Part shown: one piece after another, positions 1 through 7,842 of the stretch
Position numbering within the stretch: the stretch's first letter is position 1
Layout of the letters: each line of letters opens with the position of its first letter
Source: Anaerolinea sp.
GTDB lineage: Bacteria > Chloroflexota > Anaerolineae > Anaerolineales > UBA4823
DNA length: 43,606 nt
Direction: 5' to 3'
Assembly: GCA_020722415.1 (NCBI GenBank)
Contig: DYKV01000002.1
Location: forward strand, 15,718 to 59,323
Position numbers and translations under genes: made by a program
Notes under the pieces: generated by a model
Database searches by the model: none
What the model saw: only the letters and a program-made list of their open reading frames with translations
Told to the model about the DNA's origin: nothing

Positions 1-115
1 TGAACTCTTGGCAAAAGGGGGTGGCAATTTACGTGTCACCCGCCAATATGCTGAACTCTTGGCAAAAGGGGGTGGCAATTTACGTGTCACCCGCCAATAT
101 GCTGAAGTCTTGGCA
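1..115 (+). repeat. 51-bp direct tandem repeat (2 complete copies plus a short partial third), in frame, 17 aa per unit (AKGGGNLRVTRQYAELL)
   Basis: tgaactcttggcaaaagggggtggcaatttacgtgtcacccgccaatatgc occurs at 1-51 and 52-102, followed by tgaagtcttggca at 103-115. The window starts inside the array, so the true copy number is unknown. Confidence 0.95.
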
Positions 116-1432
116 CCTATTAGCGCTATATATGAGGAGAATGTAAATGAATCGCTCACGTTCAATGATGTAGTTGGTGGAGTATCATATGATGAATTAG
201 TAAATGATACACTTACATTTGATGAATGGGTTAGTGGGCCCTTTTTTGTAAGTGTTAGTGACTCTCTTAGTTTTACGGAGACTTTAATCCGTGTGCATAC
301 TGCCGAGGCATCGGATAGCCTTGCATTTGGTGAAAATGTTTTGACATTTCTTATTGTTGGCGATTTTATTCCTATTGCAGAGTCGCTGACTATCACCGAT
401 GCAGTGTATGTTGAAACTGGTAACTGGCGGTATACCAGCACAACATTGAGCATAAGTGATTCTGCTGATTGGCGTGGTCCTCGTTATGCGTCGGCATCCT
501 CGGCTTTTTCAATTTATGACCATGTTCCAACTCCATTTTATTTGGATTTGGAAAATGAACTTGATTTTGATGATTTTGCTGGCAGAGGGATTTGTATTGT
601 TACAACTAGTGAACTTAATTTTTATGATGAGCTATCCAGATTATGTTATTATACTACAACAACTTTTCAGATCGACCAATATGTAAACGCAGCCAAATCA
701 GGTGGCGCAATTGTTACTACAATAGAGGTCGATGGCGCGATTCAGTTACTTGCAGATTATGTTCGCTCTCTAACGACTGATACTGGGCTTGGTCATTCAT
801 TAACATATTTCATTGCTTCACCATGTAGCGACAAAGAGTATGGGTTATTCATTGGCGAGTCTACACTTAGTACCTCACCAGGATTACCCGGGGAGGCATT
901 ACCGCTGGCCCAAGGTTTACCAGTTGGCACAAGATTTATGCTTGCCTATCCTGGTCGAGGTGGGGCTACTGATACCGTTACATTGAGGGCACCAAATTTT
1001 GGTAATTTGGATAGATTCTCAATGGATCGTATCAATCGTGAAACTCGTGGTGGTAATATAATAATCTATGCTGATCCAAACTGGCCTAAAGTTCAAGTTG
1101 TTAGTGTCTCTTTGTCTGGTTTGACTAAAACTGAGGTAAATGATTTACAACGCTTCCTATCCGAACATCTTGGTGAAGAAGTTCATGTGACTGATTGGGA
1201 GGGGCGCGAGTGGCTGGCAGTAATTACAACACCAAACGATCCAGCAACAAACGATGGTCAGGATAATTGGAGCATGGGTTTTGAGTTTGAAGGCACCTTA
1301 TTCGATGGTTATCAGCCAGGTGAGGCTGCAACGATTCAGGATACAGTCTTATTTATGCTTCACAGACAACGAGAGGCTTCGGAATCACTTGAAATTATCC
1401 ATAGTGTAACTTACTTGCATATCCCAGCATAA
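8..1432 (+). CDS. Repeat-containing phage tail-associated protein, 5'-partial (true start probably upstream of the window)
   Basis: Open from the window edge. N-terminal GGGNLRVTRQYAE repeats, then about ten degenerate x-S/D-x-L-x-F/I-x-D-x-V repeats. Sits upstream of tail-tip-like genes. Confidence 0.7.
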   Translation: MAKGGGNLRVTRQYAELLAKGGGNLRVTRQYAEVLAPISAIYEENVNESLTFNDVVGGVSYDELVNDTLTFDEWVSGPFFVSVSDSLSFTETLIRVHTAEASDSLAFGENVLTFLIVGDFIPIAESLTITDAVYVETGNWRYTSTTLSISDSADWRGPRYASASSAFSIYDHVPTPFYLDLENELDFDDFAGRGICIVTTSELNFYDELSRLCYYTTTTFQIDQYVNAAKSGGAIVTTIEVDGAIQLLADYVRSLTTDTGLGHSLTYFIASPCSDKEYGLFIGESTLSTSPGLPGEALPLAQGLPVGTRFMLAYPGRGGATDTVTLRAPNFGNLDRFSMDRINRETRGGNIIIYADPNWPKVQVVSVSLSGLTKTEVNDLQRFLSEHLGEEVHVTDWEGREWLAVITTPNDPATNDGQDNWSMGFEFEGTLFDGYQPGEAATIQDTVLFMLHRQREASESLEIIHSVTYLHIPA

Positions 1433-1434
1433 TT

Positions 1435-1818
1435 ATGTTTCGAATTGAAGCACCATACCCGGCTCCGTCTACAACGGCTATTTTACCCAGCCCACAGTGG
1501 GGTGACTCGCGTGAGCTTGTGTCTGCTATTAGCACAATGCACACGATGAATGGCACTCTATACACATATATCAAACGGAAGAAAGCCCGAAAGAAATTGG
1601 TATGGGATTTTGAGATTGCACGTAACAAAGCCTTGGAGCTTCGTGCGTTTTTCAATATTTATTATCGAACTAAAGTGCGTATTATTGACCATGACAATGT
1701 GACATGGATTGGTTACTTGATAAATAATCCTTTTGAGTTCACTGGTAAAGCCAGAGCACTTGGTTTTCCTGGTAATGAAACAATGAATGTGACAATTGAA
1801 TTTGAAGAGGCCGACTAA
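1435..1818 (+). CDS. Small phage tail-associated protein, unknown function
   Basis: 127-aa ORF immediately after the tail protein and overlapping the 980-aa tail ORF (ATG/TAA overlap). Assignment is mainly by context. Confidence 0.55.
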   Translation: MFRIEAPYPAPSTTAILPSPQWGDSRELVSAISTMHTMNGTLYTYIKRKKARKKLVWDFEIARNKALELRAFFNIYYRTKVRIIDHDNVTWIGYLINNPFEFTGKARALGFPGNETMNVTIEFEEAD

Positions 1819-4760
1819 TGCGTACAATATCATCAGCCGCACAGGCACACATGCAGAAACAACATGGCTGTGAACCAATGTTTATTGTTGGTGTGCGGTG
1901 GTCTGCTGCCAGTCAAGAAATCTTGTATGCTGATCAAGAAGTGCCTGAAAGTGAAGGGTTACAAGTTCGTCCACAAGTTGTTGAGATTAGTGAATTTGAT
2001 GCTGCATTAAAGATTAGCGGATCAAGTGACTCTCAATCAATTAGCATTGTGCTGGATGATGTTGATGGGGCTTTGAAGTTAATTTTGGATACTGTAGATA
2101 TTCATAATGCGACATGTAATATCTATCAGCATTTCAAAGGGCTGTCACTAGCTCATAAGTTTCTTTTATTTCAAGGCAAGATTGTTACACCAGTGGAATG
2201 GGATGAAGGTGCTAGAACATTACGCTTTGATGTAATGACTCAATTAGATGAGATTGAAGTCGGTTTTTCAATGGAAGAAGGACACTTTCCGCATATACCA
2301 GAAGATGCATTAGGTAAAGTGTGGCCTCTTGTTTTTGGTTCAGTTTGTAATATGCAAGCAGTTCAGGTTCGTTCTCCTAGGCGTGGGACGCTATTACAAG
2401 GCGAGGGGATTGTTGATTTTACTTTACCGCACAGGATTTGTCAAGCACAATACATTCAGTGCCCTAGTGTGCCTGCTGGGGAAAAACAAACACTTACGCC
2501 TAATGGAAATGGTGGATATACTTTTGTAACCGCACAATCTTATGCACCTGATCGAACATGTGTTGAGAGTCGGTTTAATACTTTCTGTGAATTGACAGAC
2601 TTACTTGCACAGCAACAAGCATATGAGCATACATATCTTTTGGTTCGTGGTGGTGAGAATTTTCCACAAGGCGAAACTATTGTATTGAATGTAAATAATG
2701 CGAAATTTTGGGGTTATTTTACAAATGAAACATTTCATATTACAAGTCGTATGCATCCTGAATATGAAGAGATATGGCCTACAATAGTTGCTCATCCATG
2801 TAAAGCTATTGATGATTTTGCATATGGACCAGCACGATGGCATTATCATAGTGGATGGACTTTGAATAGTGCTGGTACAACGTGGTATGTTGATCCAGCT
2901 ACATTTCCATATGAAGATTGTAATGATGAGGGCCTAGTAAGTCAAACCAGTGATGGTGGTGCATCGGCATCACAAAAATATTTTGATGAGATGCCAACTT
3001 CCAGTTTCGTTTGGCTACCAGCAGGCACCGAAGTCTTTTTGGAAGATGAGGCTGAGATTCTGTATATTGTTAGCTTGATTCCAGGGACCGTGAATAATGT
3101 AGCAGCATACAAAACACAACCATCGGGACGCGCGTTATTGACTACGGTGCCTACTGATTACTATACTATTTATGAGACTGATTATGCTGGTTATCAAGTA
3201 GTTGAGATCGGTCTTAAGAAACCTTTGAGCCTGTATGATGCTAATTGGCACGATGATCTGTATGTGTCATTTACATCAGATGTTGGGCCTAATCCTGTGG
3301 ATATAATCATTTGGTTGCTGAATAAATATACTAATTTGTCATATGATACAACAACCTTTAATGCTGTTCGCACAAGCCTTACAAACTACCCAGCGAATTT
3401 TTGGGTGAAAGAACGGTTGAATGTTTGGCAGTTGATCCAGGATATTGCTTATCAAGCTCGTTGTGCTGTGTATGTGCGAGCAGATAAAGTGTATATTGTT
3501 TATTTGCCTTCTGAACCAACTTCTATTCGTACTTTAACTGAGAATGATATTATTGCAAAATCATTAAAAGTTGTGTTGACGCCTACTGAGGAAATTGCAA
3601 CAAAACATGTCATCACTTGGCAGGCAGGCGAAGCAGGTATTGAAGACACTGACCCCATTCAGCACAAGATTGTATTAAAGCATAACATTCAAAAGTATGG
3701 TATTCATTCAAAAGAAGTGACCTACTACACGCAAAATACATATGATACTATTTTAAAGTCGGCTACCTTTTGGATGATTCGAGACTCTAATGTTTGGAAA
3801 AAAGTAGAGTTTGAAACACCACTTTTACATCTTGATTTAGATTTATTCGACTGTGTAACAATTGATTTATCTGTATTTGGTGGCCCGATTAAGGGTATAA
3901 TTACCAATGCACAGTATCGAAGTAGCTCGAACACAATACACTTTGAATGTATGACTCCAATTAAATCAGGCGAAACAGCCGCGTATCCTTTCTTTTGGCC
4001 AGCGGCTGTTAATCCGCGATTGATGTTTCCATTGGAGACTGAGGAACAGTATTCAGGTGCAGGCTATGATTTTGAAGTGTCACCACCAGCTAACCATATC
4101 TTAGCAGGTGGTGATGTAACTGACATTGCTGATAGAATTGTGATTATGACCAGCGGTGATCCATTTCCATCTGATCTAGATGATACGTACCCTTCAATAT
4201 TGTGTCTTGATTCGAGTGCCCAGGAAATTAAAGAACCTGATCCTGTATTTGAAGCATTTAGGCGGGCAGCTAACAATAGTTATCAAGCTGCTGATGCTCT
4301 TACAAATTCAGGCGTAGGAAATGGTGGGACATCACAGAATAAAAAGAAACGGCGCACGGCGTGCGGTAGTCCAGTATATGGTGCTGGCTGTATCTATGAA
4401 GTAAACGTTATATATGTAACTCCTGATCTTGTAGCAAACCCCTGTCATTATATTGGTTGTCGTCATGGTACCGGGAACCCATGTACTGGTACAGTGGTTG
4501 GTATGTGTCATTCATTTAGAGCATTATTTGCTGCATCAATGTTTTATTACCAGAAACGAGCAGAAATTGATGCTTTGAAATCTGGCTGTGGTCATTATCA
4601 AACCGGAGTAACTGCTCCATACTCTCTTGGTTTTGCCCCTATATGGATTGTGGATGATCCAACTGATTCCCAAAGGTGCGAAAGTCTTCCAGATTTTCCG
4701 GGTGATCCCAATGCTCCGGGTGCAAATGAAGGTGAAACTTTTGAACCACATACTTTTTAA
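1818..4760 (+). CDS. Large tail-tip/host-specificity-like protein
   Basis: 980-aa ORF after small tail genes. Size, position and organisation are like central tail-tip (J-like) proteins. No decisive motif. Confidence 0.55.
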   Translation: MRTISSAAQAHMQKQHGCEPMFIVGVRWSAASQEILYADQEVPESEGLQVRPQVVEISEFDAALKISGSSDSQSISIVLDDVDGALKLILDTVDIHNATCNIYQHFKGLSLAHKFLLFQGKIVTPVEWDEGARTLRFDVMTQLDEIEVGFSMEEGHFPHIPEDALGKVWPLVFGSVCNMQAVQVRSPRRGTLLQGEGIVDFTLPHRICQAQYIQCPSVPAGEKQTLTPNGNGGYTFVTAQSYAPDRTCVESRFNTFCELTDLLAQQQAYEHTYLLVRGGENFPQGETIVLNVNNAKFWGYFTNETFHITSRMHPEYEEIWPTIVAHPCKAIDDFAYGPARWHYHSGWTLNSAGTTWYVDPATFPYEDCNDEGLVSQTSDGGASASQKYFDEMPTSSFVWLPAGTEVFLEDEAEILYIVSLIPGTVNNVAAYKTQPSGRALLTTVPTDYYTIYETDYAGYQVVEIGLKKPLSLYDANWHDDLYVSFTSDVGPNPVDIIIWLLNKYTNLSYDTTTFNAVRTSLTNYPANFWVKERLNVWQLIQDIAYQARCAVYVRADKVYIVYLPSEPTSIRTLTENDIIAKSLKVVLTPTEEIATKHVITWQAGEAGIEDTDPIQHKIVLKHNIQKYGIHSKEVTYYTQNTYDTILKSATFWMIRDSNVWKKVEFETPLLHLDLDLFDCVTIDLSVFGGPIKGIITNAQYRSSSNTIHFECMTPIKSGETAAYPFFWPAAVNPRLMFPLETEEQYSGAGYDFEVSPPANHILAGGDVTDIADRIVIMTSGDPFPSDLDDTYPSILCLDSSAQEIKEPDPVFEAFRRAANNSYQAADALTNSGVGNGGTSQNKKKRRTACGSPVYGAGCIYEVNVIYVTPDLVANPCHYIGCRHGTGNPCTGTVVGMCHSFRALFAASMFYYQKRAEIDALKSGCGHYQTGVTAPYSLGFAPIWIVDDPTDSQRCESLPDFPGDPNAPGANEGETFEPHTF

Positions 4761-4768
4761 GGTTAAAC

Positions 4769-5155
4769 ATGAAAGAACATTTGTGTGAATATCAAGACTC
4801 TCTTTTAGTTACTGGCGCTGAATCATATGTTTTGTCAAGATGTGTCAATTCACAATGCCCGATGAAGTATAGCCCCATTAATAAAGCTATTTGTATGGAG
4901 TGTTCATTCCGGGTGCCTCCAACACAGGCGGCTCAAGATGATCGTCAAAGTAGATTACCAGCGGTTCCAAATCTTGATTTAGTCAAAAAACGTGATGATG
5001 GAGAAGTTTTGGAGCTTATGACAAAGTATTGTTATCGGTGTAAATTTTATAATCGACAATTGCATATTTGTACAGCATGTGATTGTCTTGCATTTGAATC
5101 AATTAATGATAAAGCTGTGGATGCAACATTTCATTGCCCGTTAAAGGTATGGTAA
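4769..5155 (+). CDS. Cys-rich (zinc-ribbon-like) protein A
   Basis: RCVNSQCPMKYSPINKAICMECSFR N-terminal module and CYRCKFYNRQLHICTACDCLAFESINDKAVDATFHCPLKVW C-terminal module. Confidence 0.7.
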   Translation: MKEHLCEYQDSLLVTGAESYVLSRCVNSQCPMKYSPINKAICMECSFRVPPTQAAQDDRQSRLPAVPNLDLVKKRDDGEVLELMTKYCYRCKFYNRQLHICTACDCLAFESINDKAVDATFHCPLKVW

Positions 5156-5156
5156 T

Positions 5157-5879
5157 ATGCAACTTCCTTGTGAAAAACGACGACGTATACTTCGACGCAA
5201 TCATGATGGCACTGAGCGAGAATTATTTAGATGTGCACATGGTATGGCGGATACTTATGGTAAGGAAGTGTCTGATGATATTTGTCAAGCATGTGTTCTT
5301 AGGATTGCAGGCTTAACTAAGTTACAATCATTATGCAACCAAGCCGCCCCATCTGCTCCAAGCTATGAGCAGCCAGTATTTGGACCTAATTTGGAAATCA
5401 TTTACAAGAAACAGGTAGGGGTTGATCCTCCTCCTTGTCCAGAAGGGTATCATCCTAGTCCAACAAATAATTGGGAGTTTATTTCTGACTGGATTGCATG
5501 TCCAAAACGGATATTCAATAACATACTTGATAAGTCAGGAGCTATTATAGTACAGGCGACATGCAGTTTGACAAATCAGCCTGTAAGTTGCTCAGATTGC
5601 TCTATGTGTAGTGCTTCATTACCACCAGACTACCCAGGTTTCCAGACACAATTAAACAATTACTGGGAGGCTATTAAGCGGTGGGTGTCGGCAGGCAGGC
5701 CAGAACGGTCTGCGGAAGAAGTCAAATTGATTCATGAAAAGCATTGCGTGAAATGTAGCTGGTATGATGCCGAGGCACAACGCTGCCGTGGCTGTGGGTG
5801 TAAAGTGCGGGCTGAAGGGATTGCAATTTTTAACAAAATCAAAATGGCTACGGAGCATTGCCCGCAACATTTATGGTAA
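5157..5879 (+). CDS. Cys-rich (zinc-ribbon-like) protein B, paralogous to A
   Basis: C-terminal CVKCSWYDAEAQRCRGCGC...NKIKMATEHCPQHLW matches the protein A C-terminus. Internal PPPCPEGY...CPKRI module. Confidence 0.7.
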   Translation: MQLPCEKRRRILRRNHDGTERELFRCAHGMADTYGKEVSDDICQACVLRIAGLTKLQSLCNQAAPSAPSYEQPVFGPNLEIIYKKQVGVDPPPCPEGYHPSPTNNWEFISDWIACPKRIFNNILDKSGAIIVQATCSLTNQPVSCSDCSMCSASLPPDYPGFQTQLNNYWEAIKRWVSAGRPERSAEEVKLIHEKHCVKCSWYDAEAQRCRGCGCKVRAEGIAIFNKIKMATEHCPQHLW

Positions 5880-5888
5880 GCAGCAAGA

Positions 5889-6461
5889 ATGGTTGCTCGT
5901 ATGGATTTTTCTTGGCTCTCAGATATATTCAACGGGATACTTAAATTTATTCCGCGACCGGTTATTGTTCGAGCAACACATGGCGGTATTAAATGGGTAT
6001 TTGGAAAAAGAGTACGTGAATTAAAACCTGGATGGCATTTTGTATGGCCGTTAACAACTGACTGGGAAATCATTGTTACCGCACGCCAGACGAATAATCT
6101 TCCTAATCAAGCACTTGTGACAAGCGACAAGCATCAAGTTGTTGTTGGAGCCTTAATCGTATTCTCAGTGAAAGATATTATTCAGGCTATTGGCGAACGT
6201 AACTGGGACGTTGGAACAACTGTAAACGATATTGCACAGGCAGCAATCGTCAGCGTAGTGACAAAATGGCCATTAGATGATCTACTTATAAATTTGACCA
6301 GCAAGGTCGAAGAGGAATTAACTGAGGCATGTAGAAAGCAGCTTCGACAATTTGGTGTATCTGTACACCGATGCTGTTTTACTGACTTTGCTCCGTGTCG
6401 TATTTACAAACTAATGGGAGCGGAGAAGCCACCAGCTTTCAACAGTGCCGAGGGATACTAA
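5889..6461 (+). CDS. SPFH/Band-7 (stomatin/HflK-like) domain protein
   Basis: GGIKWVFGKRVRELKPGWHFVWPLTTDWEIIVTARQTNNLPNQALVTSDKHQVVVGALIVFSVKD has the characteristic SPFH layout (PG.hf..P, ..v.T.D...v.v...i.f.V.D). ATG at 5901 is an alternative start. Confidence 0.75.
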   Translation: MVARMDFSWLSDIFNGILKFIPRPVIVRATHGGIKWVFGKRVRELKPGWHFVWPLTTDWEIIVTARQTNNLPNQALVTSDKHQVVVGALIVFSVKDIIQAIGERNWDVGTTVNDIAQAAIVSVVTKWPLDDLLINLTSKVEEELTEACRKQLRQFGVSVHRCCFTDFAPCRIYKLMGAEKPPAFNSAEGY

Positions 6462-6510
6462 GCGTATTGGGCTTAGACATTGCGGTGCTTTATTGGTGGC
6501 TTCCCGCTCA

Positions 6511-7137
6511 TTAAAATAATGGGATGCGTAGTAGATTTTGATACACCTTCGCTGTGGCAAGTGCATCGTGCAATGCGTCATGGGCCTTCTCCAATGTAAT
6601 GCCAAAGTACTTGCACATGCCGGTGAGTGAAAGTGTTTTAAATGGTAGATCATCCCCTCTGATATATGCTCTATCATTGGCTGCAAGAGCCATGAGCATT
6701 GTATCCCGCGGGTGTGGGTGCCAATAATGATCGAATCCTTCTAGTCCCAACCATGCTCGCAAGAATCCTGCTTCAAATACCCAATTATGAGCCAATGGTA
6801 CAAGACATTTTCGGTAGGGTAGCCGAAGTCGTTGAACCCATTCGTCAAATAAATCTGCAACTCGCCAAGCATCAAGTGATTCACGCGCGATTGTAGCAAC
6901 ATCAAGATGGTTTCTGTTAATCGCCAGTTTCTCAACTCTATCAAGGTGCTGAGGGGCAATATTCATGTAGAACGGCAGTATATTATCCAAAGGCTCAATA
7001 TTTGAGTCGAGTGGTACAATTGCAATCTGAATGATTTCGTGATACCCTGGCATACGCCCAGTGGTTTCCAAGTCAACTGCACAAAGCAAGTTTCCATTGA
7101 AATGCCTGAAACTGCTATAAATAATGTCTGTTTGCAT
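6511..7137 (-). CDS. DEDDh-family 3'-5' exonuclease
   Basis: AVDLETTG (ExoI), AHNWVFEAGFL (ExoII), AHDALHDALAT (ExoIII, DEDDh). Confidence 0.85.
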   Translation of the reverse strand: MQTDIIYSSFRHFNGNLLCAVDLETTGRMPGYHEIIQIAIVPLDSNIEPLDNILPFYMNIAPQHLDRVEKLAINRNHLDVATIARESLDAWRVADLFDEWVQRLRLPYRKCLVPLAHNWVFEAGFLRAWLGLEGFDHYWHPHPRDTMLMALAANDRAYIRGDDLPFKTLSLTGMCKYFGITLEKAHDALHDALATAKVYQNLLRIPLF

Positions 7138-7139
7138 AA

Positions 7140-7622
7140 TTAACCTTTGCGCTTTTGCTTCTTTGCCTTTTTTGTTTTTGGTGCTAGTTTATATGCTAAT
7201 CCTTCACTAGGATTTGTTGGGTCAACACAAAGTGGGTTATCACTAATTTCCAGTGGGTTCCACGGAAGGTCATTCAATTCTGGAGGTAGCAATCCTTCCT
7301 CGATTCTTATACGAGTTTCAATAAGTCCAAGAAAATTCCAGCAAGCCATTGCATCGTGTGGCTCATCACGGTCGCCCCTCAAATACTTCATAGCGTGCCG
7401 CAGCCCACTATCAAGATAACGGCTGAGAGGAATCCCTTTTTCCCAATTTCTGGCAGCATATTTCTTTGCACCGCTTTCATATACTTTTGCGACTTCAAAT
7501 AAGGCTCGCACGGGTAGCAAATCCATTCGACCCTTTCCCTCTTGTAAGTCTCTTTGAGCTCCAGTTCCAAATTTAGAACGCTGTCCTGAATCTTTGAAGC
7601 TCCAACTTGGTTTCTTAGGCAT
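7140..7622 (-). CDS. dATP/dGTP diphosphohydrolase-like protein (DUF5664/dGTP_diPhyd_N-like)
   Basis: GKGRMDLLPVRALFEVAKVYESGAKKYAARNWEKGIPLSRYLDSGLRHAMKYLRGDRDEPHDAMACWNFLGLIE is the typical phage family layout. The start is set at MPKKPSW (about 7622); the ORF is open to 7688. Confidence 0.8.
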   Translation of the reverse strand: MPKKPSWSFKDSGQRSKFGTGAQRDLQEGKGRMDLLPVRALFEVAKVYESGAKKYAARNWEKGIPLSRYLDSGLRHAMKYLRGDRDEPHDAMACWNFLGLIETRIRIEEGLLPPELNDLPWNPLEISDNPLCVDPTNPSEGLAYKLAPKTKKAKKQKRKG

Positions 7623-7641
7623 TTGTTGTAACTCCACGATG

Positions 7642-7842
7642 CTAATACAAGGAATTAAGGTCGCCATTGTCCTCTTCAAATTCTTCAATCGACAAGATTA
7701 CAATATAGTCGCCTCCATGCTGTTTCGCAAAGTTTTTATTATTTAATGGTAGCGGACCATTCATTCGTAACTCACATACTAGGTAAGCGTGATCAGGATA
7801 CTTGTCTGATTTCTTGAATACTTGTACAATATAATCATTCAT
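7642..7842 (-). CDS. Small hypothetical protein
   Basis: 66-aa ORF tightly packed between two minus-strand genes. Confidence 0.55.
   Translation of the reverse strand: MNDYIVQVFKKSDKYPDHAYLVCELRMNGPLPLNNKNFAKQHGGDYIVILSIEEFEEDNGDLNSLY

Noticed and set aside
1395-1878. Antisense ORFs listed at 1395-1655(-), 1558-1878(-) and similar out-of-frame ORFs throughout (for example 12308-12745(-), 32321-32776(-), 40470-40808(+))
   Set aside because: They overlap longer ORFs with recognisable motifs or good packing, and their translations look like frame shadows.
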